A stretch of DNA of 20,957 nt from CAZWES01 sp964632395 (GTDB lineage Bacteria; Patescibacteriota; Gracilibacteria; Peribacterales; Peribacteraceae), in NCBI GenBank assembly GCA_964632395.1, contig CAZWES010000020.1:1-20957 (forward strand), in the 5' to 3' direction. This document shows, piece by piece, positions 6,583 through 13,462 of the stretch. Position numbers and translations under genes: made by a program. The stretch's first letter is position 1. Each line of letters begins with the position of its first letter. Under the pieces are notes generated by a model. That model saw only the letters and a program-made list of their open reading frames with translations. It had not been told where the DNA came from and did not search any database.

Positions 6583-7368
6583 ATGAAGATCGATGTTTAC
6601 TCCAAAGACGGCAAGAAAAAAGGAGCAGCTGAGCTGCCGAAGGCGCTGTTTGAAGCTGAGATCAGTGAGGGGTTGATGCATTTGGCGCTTGTGCGGCAGC
6701 AGAGCAATCGCAGGACTCCGGTTGCACATGCCAAATCACGTGGAGAAATTACGGCGAGTACGCGCAAGCTTTTCCGACAAAAGGGGACAGGACGTGCGAG
6801 GCGCGGGTCCGTGAGTGCAAACATCTTGCGTGGTGGTGCCAAGTCATTTGGCCCGAAGAGTAACAGGAACTTTACGAAGGATATGCCAAAGAAGATGCGT
6901 CGCAAGGCGCTCTTTTCGTGTCTTTCGCAAAGTGCCAAGGATGGGAAGATCATCGGTTTGGAAGGATATGGAGATGATGCAAAGACAAAAACATTCGTTA
7001 CATTGCTTTCAAAACTTCCTGTTGCAGTCGGTCGAAAGATTGTTTTTGTTCTACCAGAGCACATGGAAGCTCTTGAGCGCGGTGCGGGGAATGTTCCGAA
7101 GGTCAAGACATTACTTGTGCAGTACCTTAATCCGGAGGATGTTTTGGGAGCGCATCATTTGGTGTTTGTTGGGGAGGCGGTTCAGGTTGCGGAGAGGACG
7201 TTTGGTCGGAATCCGGAATCCGGAATCCGGAATCCGGGAAATGATAGTAAGAAAAAATCAAAGTCTGATAGTCCGGATTCCGGGCCCCGCTCGCCCGGCG
7301 AAGCCGGAGCGAAGTCGGGAATTCCGGATTCCGCTCCTAAGAAGAAAACTACCAAATCTAAAGCCTAA
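6583..7368 (+). CDS. rplD: 50S ribosomal protein L4 with a repeat-derived C-terminal tail
   Basis: I chose the ATG at 6583, which gives the usual start MKIDVYSKDGKKKG. An upstream in-frame ATG at 6475 lies inside rplC and would translate the repeat. The 261-aa product has the L4 core in residues 1-208, including LFRQKGTGRARRGS at 63-76 and the loop GGAKSFGP, then about 53 extra residues (E. coli L4 is 201 aa). The tail is encoded by four CGGAATC heptamers and related inverted copies, and ends in Lys-rich sequence (KKKTTKSKA). L4 binds 23S rRNA and lines the exit tunnel; in many bacteria it also represses its own operon. The stop overlaps the rplW start by one base (TAATG). Confidence 0.95.
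   Translation: MKIDVYSKDGKKKGAAELPKALFEAEISEGLMHLALVRQQSNRRTPVAHAKSRGEITASTRKLFRQKGTGRARRGSVSANILRGGAKSFGPKSNRNFTKDMPKKMRRKALFSCLSQSAKDGKIIGLEGYGDDAKTKTFVTLLSKLPVAVGRKIVFVLPEHMEALERGAGNVPKVKTLLVQYLNPEDVLGAHHLVFVGEAVQVAERTFGRNPESGIRNPGNDSKKKSKSDSPDSGPRSPGEAGAKSGIPDSAPKKKTTKSKA
7207..7342. repeat. CGGAATC heptamer array and hairpin inside the rplD 3' end
   Basis: Four perfect CGGAATC units (7207-7234) are followed by inverted copies of the motif (GGATTCCGG near 7275 and near 7334). Between them is a strong hairpin-forming segment, CCGGC-GAA-GCCGG (about 7297-7309). The whole stretch is translated in frame as the L4 tail. Because 7 is not a multiple of 3, a change of one unit would shift the tail's frame. 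Confidence 0.75.
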
Positions 7369-7664
7369 TGGAACTTACCCAAGTCATCACTGGCGAAGTT
7401 GTTACCGAGAAAGCGGAGAGAGCTAAAGCCAATAAGGTGCATACACTCAAGGTGCATCCAAAGGCAACCAAGATTGATGTAAAGCAGGCGCTCAGACGTC
7501 ACTATGGTGTTGAGCCAACAGATGTTCGAATCATGAAGGTCAGACCTAAGAGGAGGCTCGTTGGGCGTGGAAAGTATCTTCAGAAACGTGATCAGGAGAA
7601 ACGTGCGATCGTCACTCTTGGAGAAAAAAGTAAAGTTTTGGATCTTACCTCTTTATCATCATGA
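7368..7664 (+). CDS. rplW: 50S ribosomal protein L23
   Basis: The 98-aa product matches uL23 in length and layout: ITGEVVTEKAERAKANKVHTL at the start, a central VKQALRRHYGVEPTDVR segment, and the basic MKVRPKRRLVGRG loop. L23 sits at the tunnel exit and docks trigger factor, SRP and the translocon. It overlaps rplD by one base and its TGA overlaps the next ATG (ATGA), pointing to coupled translation. Confidence 0.96.
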   Translation: MELTQVITGEVVTEKAERAKANKVHTLKVHPKATKIDVKQALRRHYGVEPTDVRIMKVRPKRRLVGRGKYLQKRDQEKRAIVTLGEKSKVLDLTSLSS

Positions 7665-7984
7665 GTCTTTCTACACAACCACCATCGGCGATTGAGGAAT
7701 TTGATGCAGAGGCTGCGGTGCAGTCTGCAATTTCTGGTCTACAAAATGAACTTGGTGAAGATGTAATCGTGGACGATAACATGCGGGGGGATAGCAAAAA
7801 ATCAAGTCATATATGTCGTGTGAATCTGCCTAATGGTGGCTTTGAACTTTTAGGTGCAGTGGCTAGTCCTGAAGATAAAGATGTTGGTTTACTGCTCATG
7901 GAAACGGGAAAAAGTCCAGTGTTACTTGAGCGAGGCAAGGCTGCTGACTCTATCAGTGATTTACTCAATAGACATGCCAGTTAA
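7661..7984 (+). CDS. Hypothetical small protein inserted between L23 and L2
   Basis: The 107-aa product (starting MSLSTQPPSA) is soluble and acidic, with no signal peptide, membrane helix or recognised motif. Its middle reads like a small alpha/beta fold (HICRVNLPNGGFELLG, then VGLLLMETGK) and it ends in an amphipathic helix (DSISDLLNRHAS). It overlaps rplW by 4 nt (ATGA) and rplB by 11 nt, so it is probably translated with the r-proteins. rplW and rplB are usually adjacent; this insertion is not part of the standard cluster. The overlap at both ends argues that it is a real gene. Function unknown. Confidence 0.7.
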   Translation: MSLSTQPPSAIEEFDAEAAVQSAISGLQNELGEDVIVDDNMRGDSKKSSHICRVNLPNGGFELLGAVASPEDKDVGLLLMETGKSPVLLERGKAADSISDLLNRHAS

Positions 7985-8828
7985 GATTTACAAACCAACG
8001 AGCCCGGGCAGAAGAAAAATGAGCGTTGTCTCAACTTCTCATCTTGCCAAAACTAAGCCTGAAAAGCGGCTTACAAAAGGCAAAAAGAGGATTTCTGGTC
8101 GAAACGCGCACGGACATATCTCTGTACGCCGTCGTGGAGGAGGTCACAAAAGATTACACCGCATCGTAGATTTTGACCGAACGGATAAGCTTGGTATTTC
8201 AGCTACCATCAAATCACTCGAGTACGACCCGAATCGCTCAGCATGGATTGCGCTTGCTGTGTATAAGGATGGTGAGAAGCGCTACGTGCTTTCGCCGGAG
8301 GGATTAAAGGAAGGCGATAAGATCGTTTGCGGTGAGCGCACGAAAGTAAAAACGGGTAATCGTATGAAGATTGTGAACATTCCAACAGGATTCAAAATTT
8401 ACAATGTGCAAGTTGAGTTGGGTAAGAAGGGTAGCGTCTGTAGGAGTGCAGGATCCTCTGCGATGCTCCGCTCACTCGATGGGAAGCATGCGCAGGTGCA
8501 ATTGCCTTCTGGAGAAGTCCGCTACGTTCCTAAAGATTGTTATGCATCAATTGGAGTCGTATCAAATGCAGAGCACAAACTTGTTCGTATCGGAAAAGCA
8601 GGGCGCATGCGATGGCTTGGGCGCCGACCGAAAGTACTTGGTAAATCCATGAACGCAGCCGATCACCCGCATGGTGGTGGAGAAGGGCATTCACCAATTG
8701 GTCTAAAGCATCCAAAGACTCCATGGGGCAAAGCCGCATTCGGTGTTCTTACACGCAAGAAGAAAAATCCTCTTAATCGCTGGATTGTCCAGCGTCGTCC
8801 TAAGAAAAAGCGCCGAGGAAAGCGTTGA
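7974..8828 (+). CDS. rplB: 50S ribosomal protein L2
   Basis: The ATG at 7974 gives the usual start MPVKIYKPTSPGRRKM. A longer frame from 7854 would run through the preceding gene and is rejected. The 284-aa product (E. coli 273) has the conserved ISGRNAHGHISVRRRGGGHKR block at about 40-60 and, at 226-238, MNAADHPHGGGEG, whose His residues lie near the peptidyl transferase centre. It ends in a very basic tail (RRPKKKRRGKR). L2 binds 23S rRNA and is needed for subunit joining. It starts inside the upstream small gene, overlapping it by 11 nt. Confidence 0.97.
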   Translation: MPVKIYKPTSPGRRKMSVVSTSHLAKTKPEKRLTKGKKRISGRNAHGHISVRRRGGGHKRLHRIVDFDRTDKLGISATIKSLEYDPNRSAWIALAVYKDGEKRYVLSPEGLKEGDKIVCGERTKVKTGNRMKIVNIPTGFKIYNVQVELGKKGSVCRSAGSSAMLRSLDGKHAQVQLPSGEVRYVPKDCYASIGVVSNAEHKLVRIGKAGRMRWLGRRPKVLGKSMNAADHPHGGGEGHSPIGLKHPKTPWGKAAFGVLTRKKKNPLNRWIVQRRPKKKRRGKR

Positions 8829-8859
8829 TCATTCTGTTTTATTCATTACTCTTACCTTC

Positions 8860-9153
8860 ATGGCAAGATCTTCCAAAAAAGGCCCCTACGTCGATAAGAA
8901 ACTCTTCAAAAAGATTATGAAGATGATCGAGTCTGGCGATAAGAAAATTATTAAAACATGGGCTCGCAATAGCGATATCCCGCCGGAGTTTGTAGGCTTT
9001 ACATTTGCAGTCCACAACGGAAAGGACTTCATTCCTGTTTACATAACCGAACAAATGGTCGGGCACAAGCTCGGCGAGTTTTCTTTTACCCGCAAGTTTA
9101 AGGGTCACGGTGGAAAGATGGCTGAAGCACAAAAGAAAGCTGCTACTAAATAA
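8860..9153 (+). CDS. rpsS: 30S ribosomal protein S19
   Basis: The ATG at 8860 gives MARSSKKGPYVDKKL, the standard uS19 start; the longer frame from 8743 overlaps rplB. The 97-aa product contains ITEQMVGHKLGEFSFTRKF, the family signature. S19 binds 16S rRNA in the 30S head with S13 and contacts the A-site region. The 31-nt gap from rplB shows no other signal. The final TAA overlaps the rplV start (TAATG). Confidence 0.97.
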   Translation: MARSSKKGPYVDKKLFKKIMKMIESGDKKIIKTWARNSDIPPEFVGFTFAVHNGKDFIPVYITEQMVGHKLGEFSFTRKFKGHGGKMAEAQKKAATK

Positions 9154-9806
9154 TGAAAGCCCATCTACGCCAAGTTCGGCTCTCCCCCAAAAAAGCGAAC
9201 CTCGTTGCTGCGATGGTTAGGCGAATGAAGGTGGATGAGGCTTTGGATTTTCTTTCGCGCGTTCCGAAGAAAGGAGCGAGGATGCTGCATAAGGTCATCC
9301 AGTCTGCAGCAGCAAATGCTGAGCATAATGAAAAACAGGAGAGGAAAGATTTGTACATCAAAGAATTGATAATTAATAAAGGTCCTGCGCTCAGGAGGTA
9401 CATCCCGATGGCGCGTGGACGATCCAGGCCGATTGATAAGTTTATGAGCCATATATCAGTAAAGCTTGGAGTTGAAATGCCGGAGTCAGAAAAGGCAGCC
9501 GAAGCAGAGCGCCCCTCCGCGGGCGCGACTCCGAGAAAAAGCAAGGCTGCCACATCAAGGCAAGAAAAGGCAAAAGCATCTAAGGATTCAGAGGACGACA
9601 AGAAGGTCGAGAAATCAGACAAGAAGAAGGTGAAGTTGGAGTCGGAAGAAGGAGCGCCGGTGGCGCATGTGCCGGGGAATCCGGCTAAACAGTCCGCAGA
9701 AGGCGAAGCTTCCGCATCCGATGATGATCCGCATGCCGGTGGATCACAAAATAAGCAGGGTGGAGGCAAATTTACTCAGTTCAGACAAGGCTCACGCGGT
9801 GAGTGA
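9153..9806 (+). CDS. rplV: 50S ribosomal protein L22 with a long charged C-terminal extension
   Basis: The 217-aa product is about twice the usual 110. Residues 1-106 are a normal uL22 (RQVRLSPKKANLVAAMVRR, SAAANAEHN, then MARGRSRPIDKFMSHISV), with a slightly short N-terminus. From about residue 107 there is a low-complexity tail of some 110 residues rich in Glu, Lys, Ser, Ala and Asp, ending in Gly/Gln/Arg-rich sequence. L22 lines the exit tunnel and its globular part lies on the subunit surface, so the tail would probably project outward. Extensions of this kind are known in some lineages; the role here is unknown. It overlaps rpsS by one base. Confidence 0.95.
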   Translation: MKAHLRQVRLSPKKANLVAAMVRRMKVDEALDFLSRVPKKGARMLHKVIQSAAANAEHNEKQERKDLYIKELIINKGPALRRYIPMARGRSRPIDKFMSHISVKLGVEMPESEKAAEAERPSAGATPRKSKAATSRQEKAKASKDSEDDKKVEKSDKKKVKLESEEGAPVAHVPGNPAKQSAEGEASASDDDPHAGGSQNKQGGGKFTQFRQGSRGE

Positions 9807-9862
9807 TCTCTATTTTTTAATTCACAAATTTCTTATTCTCTCTTAAACTCCACAAGCTCGAT

Positions 9863-10531
9863 ATGGGACAAAAAGTAAACCCCACAGGCTTTAGACTCGG
9901 TATCACAACATCGTGGCCGAGCACATGGTTCGCTGGCAAGAAAAAATTCGGCCAGCTCTTTCGTGAGGATATCCTCATCAAGCGCTTCATAACAAAGCGA
10001 GTCAAAGATGCGGGAATCTCTCGCATTGAAATTGAGCGAACCAAGAAAGTCTCGGTTGCAATCCACACAAGCAAACCCGGTGTAATAATCGGAAAACAAG
10101 GTGCAGCGATTGAGGAGTTACGTAAAGATCTAGAAAAGAATTTTCATGAACCGTTCGAAGTAAACATAAAAGAAATTAGAACTCCGGACTCCGATGCTTT
10201 TGTGATTGCGGAAACCATCAAGGGTCAGATCGAACGACGTATGCCTTATCGCCGTGCGGTAAAAATGGCTTTGGAAAAGGCAAAACAGGCGGGGGTGCTG
10301 GGAGTTAAAGTAAGAATTTCCGGGAGGCTGAATGGTGCGGAAATTGCACGATCAGAATTGTTTAAAGAAGGAAACGTTCCGCTGCACACACTTCGCGCCA
10401 ACGTCCAGTTTGCAGTTGCTCACTCACGAACAACTTATGGAACGATTGGAGTAAAGGTGTGGGTGTATACGGGGTTGGTGTTTAAGAAAGTTCAAGAAGC
10501 TCAGTCAGCCTCGTTGGATCTCTCCGCGTGA
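9863..10531 (+). CDS. rpsC: 30S ribosomal protein S3
   Basis: The 222-aa product (E. coli 233) starts MGQKVNPTGFRLGI, the uS3 signature. It has a KH domain with the GKQG loop at 77-80 (GVIIGKQGAAIEELRK), and the C-terminal S3 motif VPLHTLRANVQFAVAHS. S3 is in the 30S head at the mRNA entry and has helicase activity with S4 and S5 in E. coli. The 56-nt gap after rplV is A/T-rich without a clear promoter. Confidence 0.97.
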   Translation: MGQKVNPTGFRLGITTSWPSTWFAGKKKFGQLFREDILIKRFITKRVKDAGISRIEIERTKKVSVAIHTSKPGVIIGKQGAAIEELRKDLEKNFHEPFEVNIKEIRTPDSDAFVIAETIKGQIERRMPYRRAVKMALEKAKQAGVLGVKVRISGRLNGAEIARSELFKEGNVPLHTLRANVQFAVAHSRTTYGTIGVKVWVYTGLVFKKVQEAQSASLDLSA

Positions 10532-10537
10532 TCGCAG

Positions 10538-10595
10538 AAAATTTCCAATTTCCAATTATCAATTTTCAAACAATTTTCAAGTCTCAAGTTTCAAT
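10538..10595. repeat. A/T-rich repeat between rpsC and rplP (same family as 6504-6582)
   Basis: Units such as TTTCCAATTTCCAATTATCAA and CAATTTTCAA fill the 78-nt gap. They match the family between rplC and rplD. The repeat leaves no room for an extra gene. Confidence 0.65.
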
Positions 10596-10609
10596 TCCTG
10601 ATATAAATC

Positions 10610-11026
10610 ATGTTGCAGCCCGCGAAAACAAAGTACAGAAAGCAACACAGACTCCGTGGATCACGGAAGGGGGTTGCCACGCGCGGGGCACAGCTTGCTT
10701 TTGGTTTTATGGGATTAAAAGCGCAGAGCGCGGGGGAAGTTAGTGCACGCCAAATCGAAGCTGCACGTCGTGCGATGGCAAGGTATTTGAAGAGAGGTGG
10801 AAAAATCTGGATAAGAATTTTCCCACACAAACCCATCACAAAAAAAGGAGCGGAGGTGCCTATGGGATCAGGAAAAGGAAACATAGAAGCTTACGTCTCA
10901 CAAGTTAAGCCGGGGCACATAATCTTTGAGCTCGATGGTCTCGCAGAAGATGCAGCGCGCGAGGCTTTGCGTCTTGCTTCCCACAAACTTCCTATCAAGA
11001 CAAAAGTTGTTACCCGAATCCGCTAA
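10610..11026 (+). CDS. rplP: 50S ribosomal protein L16
   Basis: The 138-aa product is the usual length and starts MLQPAKTKYRKQHRLRG. It contains GAQLAFGFMGLKA, the basic KIWIRIFPHKPITKKGAEVPMGSGKG segment, and a normal C-terminal half. L16 contacts tRNA in the A and P sites and helps organise the peptidyl transferase centre. It is followed after 2 nt by rpmC. Confidence 0.97.
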   Translation: MLQPAKTKYRKQHRLRGSRKGVATRGAQLAFGFMGLKAQSAGEVSARQIEAARRAMARYLKRGGKIWIRIFPHKPITKKGAEVPMGSGKGNIEAYVSQVKPGHIIFELDGLAEDAAREALRLASHKLPIKTKVVTRIR

Positions 11027-11028
11027 TT

Positions 11029-11259
11029 ATGGCCAAAGTACTTACCATCAAAGAGCTTAGGGCAATGCAGGAGGCAGATCTTCTGCGGGAGATCGCAGAT
11101 AAAAGGCGCGAGGTTGCAAAGCTAAAGGAGACGGTTCGATCGGGCTCGGAGAAAGGAAGTCACTTACTTAAGAATGCTGAAAAGCAGCTTGCTCAGATGT
11201 TAACTGCTATGAACGAACTTCGTTTAAAGAAACCTCAGGAAGTAATTGATAATGGATGA
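11029..11259 (+). CDS. rpmC: 50S ribosomal protein L29
   Basis: The 76-aa product is slightly longer than the usual 63-70 and is a two-helix hairpin (KELRAMQEADLLREIADKRRE and a second helix ending MNELRLKK). L29 lies beside the tunnel exit near L23. The last residues (EVIDNG) are encoded by the AATTGATAATGG repeat that continues into the following gap, so the repeat has supplied the C-terminus and stop codon. Confidence 0.93.
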   Translation: MAKVLTIKELRAMQEADLLREIADKRREVAKLKETVRSGSEKGSHLLKNAEKQLAQMLTAMNELRLKKPQEVIDNG

Positions 11260-11374
11260 TGGATAATTGATAATTACCCTACTAATTTTTCTACTAAACT
11301 TTTCTCTCTAAATTCTAGGACATTATCCATTATCAATTCTCAATTATCCATTAACCACTCATTCTCAATTAACC
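11244..11374. repeat. Inverted and direct repeats spanning the rpmC end and the rpmC-rpsQ gap
   Basis: AATTGATAATGGAT (11244-11257) is the exact inverted complement of ATCCATTATCAATT (11325-11338), and TGGATAATTG (11260-11269) of CAATTATCCA (11341-11350). Direct copies of TCAATTATCCATTA-like units follow. The 124-nt gap holds no gene. Alternative hairpins could form in the mRNA between L29 and S17. Confidence 0.75.
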
Positions 11375-11383
11375 ATCAAAACT

Positions 11384-11725
11384 ATGAGGACTAAAAAGGG
11401 AACAGTGACGTCGGCAGGAAAAATTAAAAACACCGTCACGGTGACCGTTACGCGGTACGTGGTGCATCCCGTATATAAGAAGAGCTACCCCGTTAGCAAA
11501 AAGTTTCTTGCGGATACGAATGGTCAGGAAGTTAAAGAAGGGTATGTTGTGATGATTGGTGAGTGCAGGCCTTTAAGCAAGAAGAAGCACTTTAAAATTG
11601 TTGAGGTTGTGGAGAAGGGGTTGGAGAAGGGGATGTCGTTGGAGGATGAATTGAGTGAGGCCCGGGAGGGGACAGGTGATGATGTGGCTTCAAAAACTGA
11701 TTCCAACACTTCTGATCCATCATGA
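11384..11725 (+). CDS. rpsQ: 30S ribosomal protein S17 with acidic C-terminal extension
   Basis: The 113-aa product has a normal uS17 OB-fold core in residues 1-80 (KGTVTSAGKIKNTVTVTV, then ECRPLSKKKHFKIVEVVEK). About 30 extra residues rich in Glu, Asp, Ser and Thr follow (E. coli S17 is 84 aa). S17 is a primary 16S rRNA binder in the 30S body. Its TGA overlaps the rplN ATG by 4 nt. The tail resembles those of L22 and L24 in being charged and low-complexity. Confidence 0.95.
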   Translation: MRTKKGTVTSAGKIKNTVTVTVTRYVVHPVYKKSYPVSKKFLADTNGQEVKEGYVVMIGECRPLSKKKHFKIVEVVEKGLEKGMSLEDELSEAREGTGDDVASKTDSNTSDPS

Positions 11726-12090
11726 TTCAGCCACAAACAATACTGGCCGTTGCAGATAACACTGGTGCAAAGCGCGTGCAGTGTATCAAGGTGCTTGGAG
11801 GATCAAAGCGCAGGTACGCAGAACTTGGAGATGTGATTGTCGTGGCGGTAAAAGCTGCTGCACCGCGCGGTATTGTTAAAAAGAAGGCGGTGGAAAAGGC
11901 GGTAGTTGTCCGCATGAAGAATATTTCTATGCGAAAAGACGGCAGTGGAATACGTTTTGATGAAAATGCCTGCGTGATAATCGGAGGTGATCGTGAACCA
12001 AAGGGAACGCGTATATTCGGACCGGTTGCACGCGAACTTAGAGCAAAGCGTTTCCAAAAGATCATTTCACTTGCACCCGAAGTACTATGA
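11722..12090 (+). CDS. rplN: 50S ribosomal protein L14
   Basis: The 122-aa product is exactly the usual length, starting MIQPQTILAVADNTGAKRV and containing CVIIGGDREPKGTRIFGPVARELR. L14 forms intersubunit bridges with 16S rRNA, contacts L19, and is the docking site of the silencing factor RsfS. It overlaps rpsQ and rplX by 4 nt each, so the three are probably translated in a coupled way. Confidence 0.98.
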   Translation: MIQPQTILAVADNTGAKRVQCIKVLGGSKRRYAELGDVIVVAVKAAAPRGIVKKKAVEKAVVVRMKNISMRKDGSGIRFDENACVIIGGDREPKGTRIFGPVARELRAKRFQKIISLAPEVL

Positions 12091-12491
12091 AGTTGCATAC
12101 CGGAGACCTAGTGGTCGTCATCGCAGGCAAAGATAAAGGAAGAACAGGACGCATTCTGAGAGTGTTGCCTGAGAAAGACCGCGTGGTGGTTGCTGGCGTA
12201 AACATGCGCACTCGACACATTAAAAAAACTCCTCAGGCTCCCGGGCGCGTTGTGCGCTACGAGGCAGCACTCAGCGTGAGCAACGTAATGATAGTCGATC
12301 CGAAAACAAAGAAGCGCTCACGAATCGGATTCACCATCAAAGATGGTAAGAAGGAAAGAGTTTCCAAGAATAGCGGAGAGGAATTGCTTTCGGGCAAGAA
12401 GCTTAAGAAGTTGGTGGAAACTGAAAAGGGAGGTGAGGAGAAAGCTGAGGTCAAGAAGTCTGAAAAAAAGAAAACTGCTAAATCATCATGA
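12087..12491 (+). CDS. rplX: 50S ribosomal protein L24 with Lys/Glu-rich tail
   Basis: The 134-aa product (E. coli 104) begins with the KOW motif (TGDLVVVIAGKDKGRTGRI, residues 4-22), followed by NMRTRHIKKTPQAPGRVV and the SNVMIVDPKTKKRSRIG block. The last 35-40 residues are a Lys/Glu-rich tail ending KKKTAKSS. L24 initiates 50S assembly and lies at the tunnel exit. It overlaps its neighbours rplN and rplE by ATGA junctions. Confidence 0.96.
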   Translation: MKLHTGDLVVVIAGKDKGRTGRILRVLPEKDRVVVAGVNMRTRHIKKTPQAPGRVVRYEAALSVSNVMIVDPKTKKRSRIGFTIKDGKKERVSKNSGEELLSGKKLKKLVETEKGGEEKAEVKKSEKKKTAKSS

Positions 12492-13063
12492 AATTCGCAT
12501 CTCTCCATGACCGGCTACGCGGACCAATTGCGGACAATCTAAAAAAGCGTCTGAGCAAGCCTAATCTGCTTTCGCTCCCAAGGCTCGAGAAAGTAACAGT
12601 CAACGTAGGAATCAATAAAGGCAGAATGGATAGTAAGGAGATGCATGAGTACGTCGAAGAAAGCTTGAAGAAAATCACAGGGCAAAAATCCGTGTTCAGA
12701 ACTGCACGCATTGCTGTTAGCAACTTCAAGATCAGGGAGGGATCAATTGTCGGTGCGCAGGTGACTCTTCGTGGAAAGCAGATGGAAATGTTCCTTGATA
12801 GATTGCTTCACGTGGCCCTGCCTCGTGTCCGTGATTTCCGCGGAGTAAAAACAAATCTGGACGGGCATGGGAACTACTCAATTGGTTTAAAAGAGCACAC
12901 AATTTTCCCCGAGGTTCCGCCGCCAGAAGCCTCCAAGGTATTCGGTCTGCAGATCACAATCACAACGACTGCGGATTCGGATGAGGAGGCGATGGTGCTA
13001 TTTGAAGAGATGGGGATGCCCTTTCGGGCAAGCTCCAAGCTCCAAGCACCAAATTCCAAATAA
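12488..13063 (+). CDS. rplE: 50S ribosomal protein L5 with repeat-encoded C-terminus
   Basis: The 191-aa product (E. coli 179) shows the uL5 pattern: LEKVTVNVGINKG near residue 34, TGQKSVFRTARIAVSNFKIREG, and DFRGVKTNLDGHGNYSIG. It binds 5S rRNA with L18 and contacts P-site tRNA. The normal family end is close to MPFR; here 11 residues follow (ASSKLQAPNSK), encoded by AGCTCCAAGCACCAAATTCC repeat units. The stop codon lies inside a perfect 22-bp inverted repeat arm. Confidence 0.96.
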   Translation: MKFASLHDRLRGPIADNLKKRLSKPNLLSLPRLEKVTVNVGINKGRMDSKEMHEYVEESLKKITGQKSVFRTARIAVSNFKIREGSIVGAQVTLRGKQMEMFLDRLLHVALPRVRDFRGVKTNLDGHGNYSIGLKEHTIFPEVPPPEASKVFGLQITITTTADSDEEAMVLFEEMGMPFRASSKLQAPNSK

Positions 13064-13163
13064 GCTCCAAGCACCAAATTTCAAAGACTTTTTGGAATTT
13101 GAGTTTTGAATTTTTTTTGGAGCTTATTTGGAATTTGGAACTTTTTCTGGATTAATCCAGAAA
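13028..13163. repeat. Large inverted repeat and palindrome between rplE and rpsN
   Basis: A 22-nt arm at 13049-13070 is the perfect inverted complement of 13117-13138, separated by 46 nt. The left arm includes the rplE stop codon. Immediately after, TTTCTGGATTAATCCAGAAA (13144-13163) is a perfect 20-bp palindrome. Direct units of AGCTCCAAGCACCAAATT lie in the left part. The transcript could fold into two hairpins in the middle of the r-protein cluster, possibly separating or attenuating expression; no long T-tract follows the second one. Confidence 0.8.
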
Positions 13164-13204
13164 TCCCCCCTATACTCCCCCAGCTTATTTCCCAAACTCC
13201 TCAA

Positions 13205-13429
13205 ATGGCCCGAAAGGCTATCGTAGTAAAGCAGAAGCGCAAAAAGAGAGAGCACGACCGTGCTCTGCAGGATGGGCGCAAGCCTAAGTTCCCAACGCGC
13301 ATATACAATCGCTGCCAATTGTGCGGGCGCGTGCGTGGTTACATGGGTTTCTTTGGCGTCTGCCGCATCTGCTTCCGCGAGCTTGCTGCGAATGGGGAGG
13401 TTCCTGGTGTAAAAAAAGCTTCCTGGTAA
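13205..13429 (+). CDS. rpsN: 30S ribosomal protein S14, zinc-binding type
   Basis: The ATG at 13205 gives MARKAIVVKQKRKKREHDRAL; the longer frame from 13106 starts in the repeat. The 74-aa product ends in the uS14 pattern CRICFREL...GEVPGVKKASW. Cysteines 37, 40, 53 and 56 (CQLC, CRIC) form a zinc knuckle, marking the C+ short type rather than the 101-aa zinc-free form. It is slightly longer than the usual 61 because of an extra basic N-terminal segment. S14 is a late-binding head protein of the 30S subunit. Confidence 0.96.
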   Translation: MARKAIVVKQKRKKREHDRALQDGRKPKFPTRIYNRCQLCGRVRGYMGFFGVCRICFRELAANGEVPGVKKASW

Positions 13430-13450
13430 TTTTACTTTTAATTCTTCCAA

Positions 13451-13456
13451 TATTTT
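13451..13456 (+). promoter_or_regulatory. Candidate -10 element of the small gene at 13463
   Basis: TATTTT (13451-13456) ends exactly 6 nt before the ATG at 13463, the same spacing as at 5655 and 14805. No good -35 hexamer is visible at 16-18 nt and the region is A/T-rich, so chance occurrence is possible. Confidence 0.35.
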
Positions 13457-13462
13457 TTAGTC

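Noticed and set aside
9146..9769. A 207-aa open frame on the minus strand over rplV
   Set aside because: It lies wholly antisense to a clearly recognised L22, and its Ser/Phe-rich composition is what the reverse of a Lys/Glu/Ala-rich gene produces.
6504..11383. A CRISPR array, considered because of repeated units in the gaps
   Set aside because: The units are short, degenerate and contiguous, with no regular spacers and no cas genes.
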